DNA from: Bifidobacterium cebidarum
Lineage (GTDB): Bacteria > Actinomycetota > Actinomycetes > Actinomycetales > Bifidobacteriaceae
DNA: 64,000 bases
Assembly (NCBI RefSeq): GCF_009193305.1
Contig: NZ_WBVS01000009.1
Span: forward strand, 1-64,000
Direction: 5' to 3'
Of this stretch, positions 15,884 to 26,131 are shown one piece after another (position 1 is the first letter of the stretch; every line of letters begins with the position of its first letter). Made by a program: the position numbers and the translations under genes. The notes beneath the pieces were generated by a model. It worked only from the letters and a program-made list of their open reading frames with translations. It searched no databases and was not told the DNA's origin.

Positions 15884-18553
15884 ATGGAACAGAAGTTCAC
15901 CACCATGGCCCAAGAGGCCGTCGGCGACGCGATTCAGAGTGCGTCCGCCGCTGGAAACGCGCAGGTCGAGACCCTGCATGTGATGGATGCGCTGCTGCGC
16001 CAGGAAAACGGCGTGGTGCGCTCGCTGATTGAGGCTGCGGGTGGCAATGCGCAAGCCATCGGTGCCGCCGTGCGCAACGCGTTGGTCGCGCTGCCGAGCG
16101 CATCTGGCTCTACTACCTCGCAGCCGCAGGCCAGTCGTCAGCTGACCGCCGCCATCGCCCAGGCTGAGAAGGAGATGCAGCAGATGGGCGACGAATACGT
16201 CTCTACCGAGCATCTGCTCATCGGCATCGCGGCCAGCAAGCCGAACCAGTCGGCTGAAATCCTGGAGAAGAACGGCGTGACTGCCGCCGCGCTGCGTAAG
16301 GCCGTGCCGGGCGTACGCGGTGGCGCGAAGGTCACCAGCCCGGACGCGGAAGGCTCGTACAAGGCGCTGGAGAAGTACTCCACCGACCTGACCGCCGCCG
16401 CCAAGGAAGGCAAGCTTGACCCGGTGATCGGCCGCGATCAGGAAATCCGCCGTGTGATTCAGATCCTGAGCCGTCGTACCAAGAACAACCCGGTGCTGAT
16501 CGGCGAGCCTGGCGTGGGCAAGACCGCAGTCGTGGAAGGCTTGGCCCAGCGTATCGTGGCCGGCGATGTGCCGACTACATTGCAGGGCAAGAAGTTGATT
16601 TCGCTTGATCTGGGCTCGATGGTGGCCGGTTCCAAGTACCGTGGCGAATTCGAGGAGCGCCTGAAGGCCGTCCTGAACGAGATCAAGAACGCCAACGGCC
16701 AGATCATCACGTTCATCGATGAGATTCATACCATCGTGGGCGCGGGCGCTGCCGAGGGCTCGATGGATGCCGGCAACATGCTGAAGCCTATGCTGGCCCG
16801 CGGCGAACTGCGCCTGATCGGTGCGACCACGTTGGACGAGTACCGCGAGAACATCGAGAAGGACCCGGCTCTGGAGCGTCGTTTCCAGCAGGTGTTCGTC
16901 GGCGAGCCGTCCGTGGAAGACACCATCGCCATTCTGCGTGGCCTGAAGCAGCGTTATGAGGCGCACCACAAGGTCACGATCGGCGATGATGCGCTGGTCG
17001 CCGCCGCAACGCTGTCCAACCGTTACATTTCCGGCCGTCAGCTGCCTGATAAGGCCATCGACTTGGTCGATGAGGCCGCTGCGCACCTGCGTATGGAACT
17101 CGACTCCTCCCCGGAGGAGATCGATGAGCTCCAGCGCAAGGTGACCCGTCTCGAGATGGAGGAAATGCAGCTCAAGAAGGCCGAAGACCCGGCATCCAAG
17201 GAACGCTTGGGCAAGCTGCAGGCCGAACTCGCGGACACCCGTGAGAAGCTCAGCGGCCTCAAGGCGCGTTGGGATGCTGAACAGGCCGGCCATAACAAGG
17301 TCGGTGACCTGCGTGCCAAGCTCGATGACCTGCGCGTGCAGGCGGACAAGTTCACCCGTGAGGGCAACCTGGCCGAAGCCTCTAAGATCTTGTACGGCGA
17401 GATTCCGTCGATTCAGAAGGAGCTCGACGCCGCCGAGAACGCGGACGCCGAATCCAAGGGCACTGGTTCCACCGACCCCGCTCAGGAGCCGATGGTGCCG
17501 GACCGTGTGGACGCCGACTCCGTGGCCGAGATTGTGTCCGACTGGACAGGCATCCCTGTGGGCCGCCTGATGCAAGGCGAAAACGAGAAGCTCCTGCACA
17601 TGGAGGACTACCTCGGCAAGCGCGTGATTGGTCAGAAGGAAGCCATTGCCGCCGTGTCCGACGCTGTGCGTCGCTCGCGTGCCGGCATCTCCGACCCGAA
17701 CCGTCCGACCGGTTCGTTCCTGTTCCTTGGTCCGACCGGTGTGGGCAAGACCGAGCTGGCCAAGGCGCTCGCGGACTTCCTGTTCGACGACGAGAAGGCC
17801 ATGGTACGCATCGACATGTCCGAGTACATGGAGAAGGCGTCCGTGTCCCGTCTGATTGGTGCCGCGCCTGGTTACGTGGGCTACGAGCAGGGCGGTCAGC
17901 TGACCGAGGCCGTGCGCCGTCGTCCTTACTCCGTCGTGCTGTTCGATGAGGTCGAAAAGGCCAACCCGGAGATTTTCGATGTGCTGCTGCAGGTGCTCGA
18001 TGATGGTCGTCTGACCGATGGCCAGGGCAGGACCGTGGACTTCAAGAACACGATCCTCATCATGACCTCCAACCTTGGCTCGCAGTTCCTCGTGAACGAG
18101 GACCTGGACGCGGACGCCAAGAAGAAGGCGGTGATGGACGCCGTGCACATGAACTTCAAGCCGGAGTTCCTGAACCGTCTGGACGACATCGTGATGTTCC
18201 ACCCGCTCACCCGCGAGGAATTGGGGGGCATTGTGGACATCCAGGTCAACAGCGTGGCTCAGCGCCTGACCGATCGCCGCATCACGCTCGACGTGACCGA
18301 CTCGGCCCGCGAGTGGCTTGCCAACACCGGTTACGACCCGGCGTACGGTGCTCGTCCGCTGCGTCGCTTGGTGCAAACCGAGGTCGGCGATCAGTTGGCA
18401 CGTATGCTGCTGGCCGGCAAGGTTCATGACGGCGACACCGTGCTGGTCGACCAGACCGGCGGCGAGCATCTGGAGCTCTCCGCATGGGCCAGCGACCAGA
18501 TCATCGGCGACGACCCGGACGTGAAGGTCGGCAACGTCTCCGAAGACAAGTGA
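15884..18553 (+). CDS. clpB: ATP-dependent chaperone ClpB
   Basis: Disaggregase that works with DnaK to recover proteins from aggregates, forming a cytoplasmic hexamer. About 889 residues. N-terminal Clp repeats ([22 protein letters not shown]); first AAA+ domain with Walker A GEPGVGKT at about residue 206 and [16 protein letters not shown] Walker B; the long middle coiled coil (residues ~410-540, full of Leu/Glu/Lys) that distinguishes ClpB; second AAA+ domain with GPTGVGKT at about 616 and [11 protein letters not shown]-terminal [12 protein letters not shown] 15884 has GGAGG eight bases upstream. The HAIR palindrome at 15724-15752 indicates heat-shock control by HspR. Confidence 0.97.
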   Translation: MEQKFTTMAQEAVGDAIQSASAAGNAQVETLHVMDALLRQENGVVRSLIEAAGGNAQAIGAAVRNALVALPSASGSTTSQPQASRQLTAAIAQAEKEMQQMGDEYVSTEHLLIGIAASKPNQSAEILEKNGVTAAALRKAVPGVRGGAKVTSPDAEGSYKALEKYSTDLTAAAKEGKLDPVIGRDQEIRRVIQILSRRTKNNPVLIGEPGVGKTAVVEGLAQRIVAGDVPTTLQGKKLISLDLGSMVAGSKYRGEFEERLKAVLNEIKNANGQIITFIDEIHTIVGAGAAEGSMDAGNMLKPMLARGELRLIGATTLDEYRENIEKDPALERRFQQVFVGEPSVEDTIAILRGLKQRYEAHHKVTIGDDALVAAATLSNRYISGRQLPDKAIDLVDEAAAHLRMELDSSPEEIDELQRKVTRLEMEEMQLKKAEDPASKERLGKLQAELADTREKLSGLKARWDAEQAGHNKVGDLRAKLDDLRVQADKFTREGNLAEASKILYGEIPSIQKELDAAENADAESKGTGSTDPAQEPMVPDRVDADSVAEIVSDWTGIPVGRLMQGENEKLLHMEDYLGKRVIGQKEAIAAVSDAVRRSRAGISDPNRPTGSFLFLGPTGVGKTELAKALADFLFDDEKAMVRIDMSEYMEKASVSRLIGAAPGYVGYEQGGQLTEAVRRRPYSVVLFDEVEKANPEIFDVLLQVLDDGRLTDGQGRTVDFKNTILIMTSNLGSQFLVNEDLDADAKKKAVMDAVHMNFKPEFLNRLDDIVMFHPLTREELGGIVDIQVNSVAQRLTDRRITLDVTDSAREWLANTGYDPAYGARPLRRLVQTEVGDQLARMLLAGKVHDGDTVLVDQTGGEHLELSAWASDQIIGDDPDVKVGNVSEDK

Positions 18554-18585
18554 CGCTTGACGCTGTGACATGGGCATAAGCCCTG

Positions 18586-18622
18586 AAAATGGTGGTTGCG
18601 GGTTGCCGCAGCCACCATTTTT
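18586..18622 (+). terminator. intrinsic terminator after clpB
   Basis: AATGGTGGTTGCGG pairs with CCGCAGCCACCATT (one G-T wobble) around GTTG and is followed by TTT. Confidence 0.82.
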
Positions 18623-18632
18623 ATGTGTTGGT

Positions 18633-18821
18633 CGATATCTCGCTTGGCAGGGGTACATTTCGGGTTGTGAGGACACCTATCAGCGTTGCGAGGGGTACCG
18701 AATGGTGAAATAATGCTGCGGTGATGCCGCTGATAGATGAGATTTCGCGTTCGACGTACCCCTTGTAACGTAGATAGATGTCTGAAGAGTGCGAAATGTA
18801 CCCCTGCCAAGCGAGATATCG
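18633..18821. repeat. nested long inverted repeat
   Basis: A perfect 30-bp inverted repeat (18633-18662 with 18792-18821) encloses a second, imperfect one of about 30 bases (18671-18702 against 18751-18783). The inner arms carry GCGAGGGGTAC and GTACCCCTTGTAACGTAGA. A related element lies at 45645-45852. It sits between clpB and the GluQ-like gene. Confidence 0.85.
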
Positions 18822-18918
18822 CGCAGTCGCCGAGCGTATGTTGGAACGGTACGAGCCCATGAATACTGTGGTCGGGGATTCGAAAACGCTTCGCATGTTC
18901 GTGTGAGAGAGGAGTGCC

Positions 18919-20016
18919 ATGACCGGACGGTTCGCGCCCACGCCTTCGGGCCGTATGCACATCGGCAACGTGTATGCCATGTTGGCGGCATGGCTATCCG
19001 CCCGTTCCCGTGGCGAACGCATGCTGCTGCGCATCGAGGATGTGGATAAGCCGCGCGTCGTCGCTGGTGCCGACCAGCTGATGATGGACGACCTGCGTTG
19101 GCTGGGCTTCGACTGGGACAACGCCTCCTCGCCGATGTATCAGTCCCGTCGAACCGAGCGTTATGAATATGCGCTGAAATGCCTGAGCCGTGTGAACATC
19201 GGCGACTCATTATCCGTATCGCCGGCTGTGCAGCATGAGCATGTTTCACATGCTGTTTCACGGTCATCTGTGATGCACAGCGTGCTCTATTCCTGTTTCT
19301 GCTCGCGCGCCGACATTCGCGCCGCATCTGCGCCGAACGAGGGCGATGGATTCATGGTCTACCCCGGAACCTGCCGCCGACTGCTGCACGAGCACCCCGA
19401 GGAGGTCCAGGCGCGCCTGGACCGCGGCGATCAGCATTCCATGCGTATCGCCATGCCGCAGTCCTCGCCAGAGCGGGATGCATATTTCGAGGATTGCGTC
19501 TACGGGCCGCAACAGTACGATCTGCTGCGCGAAGTCGGCGATTCGGTAATCCGCCGTGCCGACGGATTGTTCGGCTATCAGCTGGTCGTAGTCGTCGATG
19601 ACTTGGACATGGGCGTTGACGATATTGTGCGCGGGCGTGATCTGCTGCGTTCCACTGCATTGCAGATGTGGATTCGGCGCTGTCTGCTGGCCGGCGGATT
19701 CGAACCGGAATGCGGCACTGTTATCGCCGCTCCAACATATGCGCACCTACCCCTCATCGACAATGCCGCAGGCCGCCGCCTTGCCAAGCGCGAGCGTTCG
19801 CTGGACATGGGTGCTTTGCGCGCCCGTGGGGTCACTCCTGAGCAGATCATCGGATTCTGTGCTTGGCTGCTGCGGCTGCGCCCGACTTCCGAGCCAGTTG
19901 CCGCGGCTGAGTTGCTGGATGATTTCAGCTGGCAGCCATTGCGGGCCAATCATCCTGATCGAGCGCTGGATCCCACGGATTCCCATACTCCTCAGTGGCT
20001 GGCGGACGCGCTGTAA
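18919..20016 (+). CDS. gluQ: glutamyl-Q tRNA(Asp) synthetase-like protein
   Basis: A stand-alone paralogue of the glutamyl-tRNA synthetase catalytic core, which in other bacteria attaches glutamate to queuosine in tRNA-Asp. About 365 residues, no anticodon-binding domain. The class I HIGH-type signature is [14 protein letters not shown] (H14). A zinc-type cluster is present ([10 protein letters not shown], then a Tyr, then GTCRR). [11 protein letters not shown] stands for the KMSKS loop. Residues ~100-125 form an insertion relative to the short family members. ATG 18919 has GAGAGGAG upstream. A queuosine link is family inference: tRNA modification genes are not in the window, and glutamylation of another acceptor is possible. 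Confidence 0.82.
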   Translation: MTGRFAPTPSGRMHIGNVYAMLAAWLSARSRGERMLLRIEDVDKPRVVAGADQLMMDDLRWLGFDWDNASSPMYQSRRTERYEYALKCLSRVNIGDSLSVSPAVQHEHVSHAVSRSSVMHSVLYSCFCSRADIRAASAPNEGDGFMVYPGTCRRLLHEHPEEVQARLDRGDQHSMRIAMPQSSPERDAYFEDCVYGPQQYDLLREVGDSVIRRADGLFGYQLVVVVDDLDMGVDDIVRGRDLLRSTALQMWIRRCLLAGGFEPECGTVIAAPTYAHLPLIDNAAGRRLAKRERSLDMGALRARGVTPEQIIGFCAWLLRLRPTSEPVAAAELLDDFSWQPLRANHPDRALDPTDSHTPQWLADAL

Positions 20017-20110
20017 GCCCGCAGTCAATTTCACAAGAAGTTCATGGACAACCAGCCTCACGAGGCACCCGTACAGCGGTAATCTGATACCACTAACGGG
20101 AAGGATTCCT

Positions 20111-21220
20111 ATGTCTTCAAAACTGTTGAGAAATGTTGTGCTGGCAGGCGTCGCAGCCGCTGGCGCCGCCGCATGGGCCGTGGCACCTCGAACCTTCAAC
20201 GACAAGCGTCGTAACTTCGTGCCGTCCATTCCGGAGGTGTGGTACGCACACCGTGGCTTGCATGATGCCGGTTCCGGCTTGGTGAATCCGAGTGACGTGG
20301 AGGATTACTCCGGCGATAATCCCGTCAGCGCCGAAGCTGATAGCGCGAGCGGCTCCATCGCCGAGAACGCCGATTATGTGGCGCTGGCTCGTCGCATGGC
20401 GATGAAGGCCGGCTACGGCAACCCGGATGTCGCCGGTCCGATTGCCCCCGAGAACTCTTTGGCCGCATTCGCCGCCGCGTGCGAGGCCGGCTACGGCATC
20501 GAACTCGACCTGCAGCTCACGCTCGACGGTCAGGTGGTTGTTGTGCATGACGCCGACCTGCTGCGCGTGGCCGGCGACCCCCGTCGTGTGGAAGACCTTA
20601 CGTACGACGAGTTGACCCGCATCCCGCTGTTCCACGGTTCCAAGCCTGGCGATTTGAAGGCCAAGCCGTTGCCGGGTGCCGATGCGAATCCGCCGCTGGT
20701 GGTCACGCCGTCCGCGGCTCCTGACGGTTACTACCAGCATGTGCCGCTGTTTTCCGACGTACTCAAGGTGGTCGCCGGACGTGCTCCGCTGATCGTGGAA
20801 TACAAGTTCAGCAACAACAGCGCATGGGATGCTCGCACTGAGGAACTTATGGAGAAGGGCCATGCGCTGCTTGAGGCGTATGACGGTCCGTATGTGATCG
20901 AATCCTTCCACCCTGGCGCCGTGAACTGGTACAAGGAACATCACCCGGAAGTGTGCCGTGGACAGTTGAGCTGGCCGGCCAAGCTGCAAAAGGACGGTCC
21001 GGTGGAATGGGCGGCGGGTCTACTGGCATTCGACTGGATGTCCCGTCCTGATTTCGTGGCCTATGACTGGACCGGTGGCGCCTCTCCGCAAGTGCGTCTG
21101 GCTCGTGCGATGGGTGCCATGCCGGTCTCCTGGACTGTGCGCAGCAGTGACGAACTGGCCCAGTGCGATCAGTACTTCGACCGCCACATCTTCGAGGCGT
21201 TCGTTCCTGATGCCCAGTGA
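20111..21220 (+). CDS. glycerophosphodiester phosphodiesterase family protein, membrane-anchored
   Basis: About 369 residues. The N-terminus MSSKLLRNVVLAGVAAAGAAA is a signal anchor. The catalytic TIM-barrel starts with WYAHRGLHD (His-Arg-Gly near residue 47), then PENSLAAF and the metal/acid-base set in GYGIELDLQLTLDGQVVVVHD (Glu, Asp, His). The C-terminal half contains PLIVEYKFS and VIESFHPGAV. These are the conserved GDPD positions. A ~45-residue insert follows the first His-Arg-Gly, before PENSL. It would act outside the membrane on glycerophosphodiesters, including possibly lipoteichoic-type polymers. ATG 20111 has AAGGA upstream. Confidence 0.86.
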   Translation: MSSKLLRNVVLAGVAAAGAAAWAVAPRTFNDKRRNFVPSIPEVWYAHRGLHDAGSGLVNPSDVEDYSGDNPVSAEADSASGSIAENADYVALARRMAMKAGYGNPDVAGPIAPENSLAAFAAACEAGYGIELDLQLTLDGQVVVVHDADLLRVAGDPRRVEDLTYDELTRIPLFHGSKPGDLKAKPLPGADANPPLVVTPSAAPDGYYQHVPLFSDVLKVVAGRAPLIVEYKFSNNSAWDARTEELMEKGHALLEAYDGPYVIESFHPGAVNWYKEHHPEVCRGQLSWPAKLQKDGPVEWAAGLLAFDWMSRPDFVAYDWTGGASPQVRLARAMGAMPVSWTVRSSDELAQCDQYFDRHIFEAFVPDAQ

Positions 21221-21249
21221 TTCTCGATTTCCGCTGGGTTGATCTCCTG

Positions 21250-21270
21250 GCTCCCCTCTGTGAGGGGAGC
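21250..21270. terminator. 9-bp stem-loop between convergent genes
   Basis: GCTCCCCTC-TGT-GAGGGGAGC lies between the phosphodiesterase (ends 21220) and rlmH (ends 21317). The same stem occurs at 36198-36218. No T-run is present. Confidence 0.5.
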
Positions 21271-21316
21271 TGGCCGCGACGCAGACTGAGAGGGACTATT
21301 GCTGTGCGCCGTTGCT

Positions 21317-21796
21317 CTACTTGTGGTACGGCTCGCCAGCGTTGATTTTGTAGGCGCGATAAATCTGCTCAAGCAGAATCACGCGCATGAGCTGATGCGG
21401 GAACGTCATCTTTGAAAAACTGAGCTTAAAATCGGCCCGGCGCAATATTGCATCATCAAGGCCGATTGACCCGCCGATCACCAGCTGAATATGACTGGTG
21501 CCGCGTAATCCCAGATCATTGATTTTTGCGGCAAGCTGCTCACTGGAGAGCTGTTTGCCATCGATGGCAAGCGCTATGACATAGGCATTATCGCGCACAT
21601 GCTTGGCGATGCGTTCGCCTTCTTTGGCTTTGATTTGCCGCTCGACGCCTTCGGAGGCATGCTCCGGTGTCTTCTCGTCCGCCACTTCGATGATGTTGAG
21701 TTTGCAGTAGCGGGAAAGGCGCTTGGAATATTCGTCGATGGCGTCGCGAAGATAGCGTTCTTTCACGCGTCCCGGCGCAATAATGTCAATTTGCAT
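21317..21796 (-). CDS. rlmH: 23S rRNA (pseudouridine1915-N3)-methyltransferase
   Basis: Methylates pseudouridine 1915 of 23S rRNA on assembled ribosomes. It is 159 residues from ATG 21796, the typical length, starting [25 protein letters not shown] signatures are [15 protein letters not shown], the knot region [14 protein letters not shown] and [25 protein letters not shown] at the end, the last being nearly invariant in RlmH. AAGGA precedes the start. Upstream, a stem-loop and repeats separate it from upp. Confidence 0.96.
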   Translation of the reverse strand: MQIDIIAPGRVKERYLRDAIDEYSKRLSRYCKLNIIEVADEKTPEHASEGVERQIKAKEGERIAKHVRDNAYVIALAIDGKQLSSEQLAAKINDLGLRGTSHIQLVIGGSIGLDDAILRRADFKLSFSKMTFPHQLMRVILLEQIYRAYKINAGEPYHK

Positions 21797-21812
21797 AAAG
21801 TCCTTAAACATA

Positions 21813-21839
21813 TATGGCTCCCCATAACGAGGAGCCATA
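21813..21839 (-). other. stem-loop in the rlmH leader
   Basis: TATGGCTCC (21813-21821) pairs with GGAGCCATA (21831-21839) across nine bases. It lies just upstream of rlmH in its transcript direction. There is no T-run; an attenuator or mRNA-stability role is only possible. Confidence 0.4.
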
Positions 21840-21842
21840 ACA

Positions 21843-22022
21843 ATCAGTCGATGACGAGGAATTGATTAACGAGTGTGGCAGCAAGGCGCAGCCGGCGCGT
21901 ATTCAATCAGATGAGTGGTGGAGTCGACTGATGTGTGCGGAGGCCGACGTTCGAAGCTGAAGGCGCACTGAGGTGCGTCGAGCGCTGAGAAAAGTCGGTA
22001 TACGCTCCATCAGTCGATGACG
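21843..22022. repeat. direct repeat of the upp 3' end flanking a 152-base insert
   Basis: The 14 bases ATCAGTCGATGACG that contain the last codons and stop of upp (22009-22022) recur exactly at 21843-21856. The DNA between (21857-22008) has no gene and contains several partial palindromes. The same architecture is seen after leuD and argS. Confidence 0.75.
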
Positions 22023-22651
22023 CCGTAGAGGCGATCGCCGGCGTCGCCAAGCCCCGGCACGATGTAGCACTTGTCGTTGAGCTTCTCGTCGACCGCGCAC
22101 ACCACGACCTTGAAGTCGATGGACGGATCGATATGCTCTTCGACGTACTTGATGCCCTCAGGAGCGGCGATGATGTTGATGGCGGTCACGTCCTTGGCGC
22201 CGCGCTCAGCCAGATAATGGGTGGCGGCAACCAGAGTGCCACCGGTGGCGAGCATCGGGTCGATCAGGAAGCACTGGCGGCCGGAAAGGTCATCGGGCAG
22301 ACGGTTCGCATAGGTGATCTGCTGGGTGGGGTGCTCCTCATCGCGTTTCATGCCGAGGAAGCCGACTTCGGCGGTTGGAATCAGTCGGGTCATACCGTCG
22401 AGCATGCCGAGGCCCGCACGCAGCACCGGCACGATAATCGGGCGCGGGGAGGCGAGCTTCTTGCCGGTCATCGGGGCGACCGGGGTCTCAATCGGGGTGG
22501 CGACCACGGAAAGATCGCGGGTGGCTTCGTAGGCCTCAAGCATCACAAGCTCGGAGACGAGCTCGCGGAAGGTGGAGGAGGGGGTGTTCTTGTCGCGCAG
22601 CACGGTGAGCTTGTGCTCGACCAGCGGATGATTTAGTACGTGAAGTTCCAT
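22010..22651 (-). CDS. upp: uracil phosphoribosyltransferase
   Basis: Salvages uracil to UMP using PRPP. It is 213 residues from ATG 22651 ([20 protein letters not shown]), the family's normal length. Diagnostic segments are [16 protein letters not shown], the PRPP-binding [10 protein letters not shown] and the C-terminal [11 protein letters not shown] 22651 has GGGAA directly upstream. The final codons and stop are part of a direct repeat (21843-21856 and 22009-22022). It is monocistronic-looking, with rlmH downstream. Confidence 0.96.
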   Translation of the reverse strand: MELHVLNHPLVEHKLTVLRDKNTPSSTFRELVSELVMLEAYEATRDLSVVATPIETPVAPMTGKKLASPRPIIVPVLRAGLGMLDGMTRLIPTAEVGFLGMKRDEEHPTQQITYANRLPDDLSGRQCFLIDPMLATGGTLVAATHYLAERGAKDVTAINIIAAPEGIKYVEEHIDPSIDFKVVVCAVDEKLNDKCYIVPGLGDAGDRLYGVID

Positions 22652-22689
22652 AGTTCCCAAGCCTAGTCCATGATGGCCGACCCGCCGAA

Positions 22690-24222
22690 TCAATGTTGGC
22701 AAACCGCGACGCCTCGATTGTCGCACCGTACATGGCTGCACTGCTGCATGGCGAACGGCTCGTAGTAGATATCGTCCGCATGCACGCCATGCCTGAACAG
22801 CACCGCGCGCACGGCCTCCATCATCGGTTGCGGCCCGGCGATGAGGTAGGCGGCGTCGGGCCGAATCATCGGCGCGATGGTTGCCTCATCCGCGCGTCCG
22901 GCTTGTAGACGCACGCGAGTGGCCGGCGTGGTGCGGCCGAATTGCTCCAGTTCATCGCGGTAGATGAAATCACGTGCGGAGCGCACGGTGTAGAGGAAAT
23001 CAACCGGACGATTGCCGTCGGCGTACGCGGTGAGCACACCGAGCAATGGCGTGATGCCGATGCCGCCGCCGATCAATACCAGTGGCGTGCGCTGTCTTGC
23101 CGTTGCGATGTTGCGTCCCTGCCGCACGGCGGTTTGGTCGGCCTTGGTGGTTGCGTGACTGTCGTGTTCGCGAATGAATTCGGCGTAGCGGCCGTATGGG
23201 GGAACGATCCGCACGGCATCACCGGGCTTAAGCGAGGCCACGCGCGCGGTGAAATCACCGTCCGCGCGAATCGCGAACGCCATCGTGGGGGAGTCGGGGT
23301 GTGGCGTCGTAATGGTGGTGCCCGCCGCCGAGGTGGTGTGTACCACGGTATTGGCGTGTGCGGCGTTGGCGGCGGCGAATGATGCGCTCTCGGGCGCGGG
23401 ATAGGAGTTCGTCAGCGAGAACGGATGATATTCATGCATGCCGCGCTTGCCGGGAAACGCGATGAAGGCGAAATCGCCCGGATTCCAGCGAATGCTCGCG
23501 GTGCTTTGGCTTGCGCTAGTGCCGGTACTGTCGATCGCCACCGTCAGCTCGGTGACGCGATCGGCCAGCGGCCTTGCCGACGCCACCCGCCCGCGAATAG
23601 CAAAGGCCTCGCGGTTCACGCTGCTCCAGATGTAATACGCGAACACGATGATCGTGACTGCGTCGAACAGGAAGATAAACGGTTTGATGGATGCAATGTA
23701 ATCAATCACATGCACATGAATCACAATCAGCACGATGGCTACGATGTTGAGCCTGTGCAGCCAAACGCTCATCTCATGGTGGAATATCTGCTCCAGTGCG
23801 CGCTTGGCCCTCGCAAGGACTGGTACGCGCGCGGTGAGCCAACCGGCCATGAATACCAGCGACCATACGGCAACTGCCATGAACAGATACAGTCCCAAGT
23901 GGCCGGTGAGTCCGATGAGCTCGCCCGCGCCGGGCAGCAGCGCCTGATGCAGGAAGGCCAGCACGATGGCGAGGATTGCCAGCACGCCATGAATCATGTA
24001 CATATGCGGCAATCCCACCGTGCGATCCACCCAGCGCGGGCGGCAGGCGAGGTATACGGCGGTGAGCATCCACGTGTAGGCGATGACACCGATTTCCGCG
24101 CCGAACATCGACCTGCTGTAGAGCGCCGGGAAACCGGCCACGAGTGTGGCCAGGAAGGGCAGCGGAATGATGAAGAGCACCACGGCCCATGCGAGGGCGA
24201 TGTGTGAGGAAATGGTTTTCAT
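22690..24222 (-). CDS. ferric reductase-like transmembrane flavoprotein
   Basis: About 510 residues. The N-terminal ~200 residues have about six hydrophobic helices (from [23 protein letters not shown]) with paired histidines, as in ferric reductase-like transmembrane domains. The C-terminal half is a ferredoxin-NADP reductase module: HPFSLTNS (FAD), [32 protein letters not shown] (NAD(P)H) and [16 protein letters not shown]. It should carry electrons from cytoplasmic NAD(P)H into or across the membrane. ATG 24222 has AAGGA upstream. Its coding region begins about 30 bases inside the 3' part of the apbE-like gene, so they are co-transcribed. Confidence 0.85.
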   Translation of the reverse strand: MKTISSHIALAWAVVLFIIPLPFLATLVAGFPALYSRSMFGAEIGVIAYTWMLTAVYLACRPRWVDRTVGLPHMYMIHGVLAILAIVLAFLHQALLPGAGELIGLTGHLGLYLFMAVAVWSLVFMAGWLTARVPVLARAKRALEQIFHHEMSVWLHRLNIVAIVLIVIHVHVIDYIASIKPFIFLFDAVTIIVFAYYIWSSVNREAFAIRGRVASARPLADRVTELTVAIDSTGTSASQSTASIRWNPGDFAFIAFPGKRGMHEYHPFSLTNSYPAPESASFAAANAAHANTVVHTTSAAGTTITTPHPDSPTMAFAIRADGDFTARVASLKPGDAVRIVPPYGRYAEFIREHDSHATTKADQTAVRQGRNIATARQRTPLVLIGGGIGITPLLGVLTAYADGNRPVDFLYTVRSARDFIYRDELEQFGRTTPATRVRLQAGRADEATIAPMIRPDAAYLIAGPQPMMEAVRAVLFRHGVHADDIYYEPFAMQQCSHVRCDNRGVAVCQH

Positions 24223-24253
24223 GATGATTCCTTGTCTTGCACAGAGGGTGCCA

Positions 24254-25126
24254 TTATGCATGGTTTGCGGGAACTTCGCCGGGCGCGAATTGCGTGATGC
24301 TGCCGTCCGGACGCACGAATACGGACATCAGGCTCGATTGGGCGACAGGATTGCCGGCGACGATGCCGCGGAACGTCTGCTCGCCGGCGCTGATTGCCGT
24401 GGTGGCCCACATGTCGGCGAAGGTGAGGTGGTCGTCCACCACGGTAGCTTGGGCGAGGTCGTGTGCGCTGCGCGTGATGTGCTCGCCGCGTTTGCTGGTG
24501 CCGGAGGTGGCGACCGCGCCATTGCGCAGTGTGATGGTGCGGATTGTGGCGTTCGGGTTGGCGGGATCCTGCACGCCGATGTGCCAGGTGAAATCGCTGG
24601 TGTCGGCTACTGCTGCTTGGATATCGCCGCCTCCGCCCAATGCTGCAGCTTCGCACGTGCCGGCTGTGATGAGCGGCATGAGAAAACGTTGATGCGCCTG
24701 CTCGATGGCCCATCCTTTGACGATGCCAGTGGGGTCGTATTGGCCCGCGTGCATCGGATCGAAATGCCCGTGTGTCAACTGCTTGGCTTGCTGGACGAGG
24801 GCATAGATTTCCGCGAAATCGGTGTGTGGCAGGCGATGGGCGGCGCTGGGCTCGTTGGGCGCATGGCGTGTGTTCGGTTGTGTACTGGTCTGGCTCGGCT
24901 GCGCGGAAATCAGCGCGCGCCAGTCGCCGCGGCGCGCTGCGGAAACCTGGGAATCGGCGCTGAACGGTGAGAAAGCGGTTTCGATGTGGTGCAGATAATC
25001 AGCAATCTCAGGTGTCACCTGGTCAATAACCGTGGCGAGCTGTGCGGACTGTTCGGCGTTGCCGACTAATTGCACAGTGAACGGAATGGTCATCGCATGG
25101 ATGACGCGAGCTTGGATGGCAGCCAC
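24254..25126 (-). CDS. apbE: FAD:protein FMN transferase
   Basis: Transfers FMN covalently from FAD to a threonine of target proteins. 290 residues, somewhat shorter than most ApbE and without an obvious lipoprotein signal, so probably cytoplasmic or membrane-associated. Family positions visible: METAFSPF-like start of the fold, HFDPMHAGQYDPTGIVKGWAI (the DxxGxxKG block) and TFADMWATTAISAG near the C-terminus, whose Asp/Thr bind metal and flavin. GTG 25126 has AAGGAG eight bases upstream. It lies between the FMN-binding protein and the reductase, its evident substrate and partner. Confidence 0.87.
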   Translation of the reverse strand: MAAIQARVIHAMTIPFTVQLVGNAEQSAQLATVIDQVTPEIADYLHHIETAFSPFSADSQVSAARRGDWRALISAQPSQTSTQPNTRHAPNEPSAAHRLPHTDFAEIYALVQQAKQLTHGHFDPMHAGQYDPTGIVKGWAIEQAHQRFLMPLITAGTCEAAALGGGGDIQAAVADTSDFTWHIGVQDPANPNATIRTITLRNGAVATSGTSKRGEHITRSAHDLAQATVVDDHLTFADMWATTAISAGEQTFRGIVAGNPVAQSSLMSVFVRPDGSITQFAPGEVPANHA

Positions 25127-25153
25127 GATGTTGGCTCCTTTCGGCGTTACGGA

Positions 25154-25693
25154 TTATTTGCCGGCATTGAGTGACTGGTTAATGGCATCCTGCAGCGAAT
25201 TGACGAAAGCGGTGGAGGTCTCTGTGGCGCCGGAAACGAACTGGATTTCAGAGCTTTGAGCGCTGATGGCGCGTTCGGTGAGTGCTGGAATTGCCTGCGC
25301 GTTTACCTGTTGTGAGCGGCCGGTGGAGGGCGCTTTGACTGCGGTGATGGTAGTGATTTTGCCGCCGGATACCGTGACCTGCAACTGCACTTCACCATAT
25401 TTGTTCTGGGTGGCGACGCCGGTGTAGGTGCCGTCGGTGAGTCCGGAGTCATTGGTCGAATCCGTATTGCTGGTGCCGGAATCGGAATTATCCGTGGAAT
25501 CGGTTCCGGAAGTATGTGACTGGTCCGAACTGCTTGATTCCGAAGTGGAGGCATCAGTGCTGCCGGACGCTAGCGTTGAGCCTGTGGCTGCGTCCTGCTG
25601 TGCGAGGTGCGGTTTGACGAACAGTAGGAACGCATCGGCGATGATGGCCAATCCGGCCATTGCCGCGATGGCCGCTCGAGTCACGGTTTTCAT
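25154..25693 (-). CDS. membrane-anchored FMN-binding domain protein
   Basis: 179 residues. A signal anchor (AAIAAMAGLAIIADAFLLFV) is followed by a ~60-residue Ser/Thr/Asp-rich linker and then an FMN-binding domain (PF04205 type): DGTYTGVATQNKYGEVQLQV and FVSGATETSTAF near residue 155. The SGAT threonine is the position to which ApbE attaches FMN. It is the first gene of the three-gene operon with apbE and the ferric-reductase-like gene. ATG 25693 follows GGAG. The domain would be outside the membrane and receive electrons from the reductase. Final electron acceptor unknown. Confidence 0.87.
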   Translation of the reverse strand: MKTVTRAAIAAMAGLAIIADAFLLFVKPHLAQQDAATGSTLASGSTDASTSESSSSDQSHTSGTDSTDNSDSGTSNTDSTNDSGLTDGTYTGVATQNKYGEVQLQVTVSGGKITTITAVKAPSTGRSQQVNAQAIPALTERAISAQSSEIQFVSGATETSTAFVNSLQDAINQSLNAGK

Positions 25694-26131
25694 GATTGCT
25701 CCTCAAACAATATCTGATTCGTGTTGGTTGGTTGCGCGCCGATGCAATACCACATGCTGATGGGCGCAGAAACCCCCTGCTACCACACGAAGATATCCGC
25801 CCAATGCTGGCGGCGGAGTAAACGAAAACTGAAAGCCCGCTGAAAATCAACGGTTCTGTGAGATAACTCTCACCTAAGAGCGAGGCGATAGCCGAGCGAG
25901 GGTGATGTTGGGTCTTCGCGTGGACGAAGTCCTTAATTGCAGGACCGGAGGGGCTCGCGGCCCTTGCGTAGTGCATGAAAGAAGGTGTGAAGCGTCGAGC
26001 CGCGAAAGCGCCTGTCGGCGCAAGGGCCGCTCGCGGCGGCAAAAAATGGAGCCCGGGGCTTAAGCACGGCCCGACGCGAATCCCTAGTATAGCGTGCCGG
26101 CTGATTGTGGCACGCCGTTCGATGTCCCTTG
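25694..26131. repeat. non-coding region with repeat-like GC-rich palindromes
   Basis: No gene seen. The 12-base arms GCGGCCCTTGCG (25957-25968) and CGCAAGGGCCGC (26019-26030) form an inverted repeat, and GGTCTTCGCGTGGACGAAGTCC near 25911-25932 is another hairpin. GAGCGAGGCGATAGCCGAGCG near 25877 resembles short intergenic repeats seen elsewhere in the window. The right edge near 25700-25760 should hold the promoter of the flavin operon. Confidence 0.45.

Noticed and set aside
15734..18676. Very long minus-strand open frame opposite clpB
   Set aside because: It mirrors the codon structure of clpB, is rich in His/Gln/Leu/Val, has no family resemblance or ribosome site, and is a high-GC antisense shadow.
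19598..20110. Upstream extension of the glycerophosphodiesterase frame
   Set aside because: It overlaps the GluQ-like gene in another frame; the signal anchor and ribosome site support a start at 20111.
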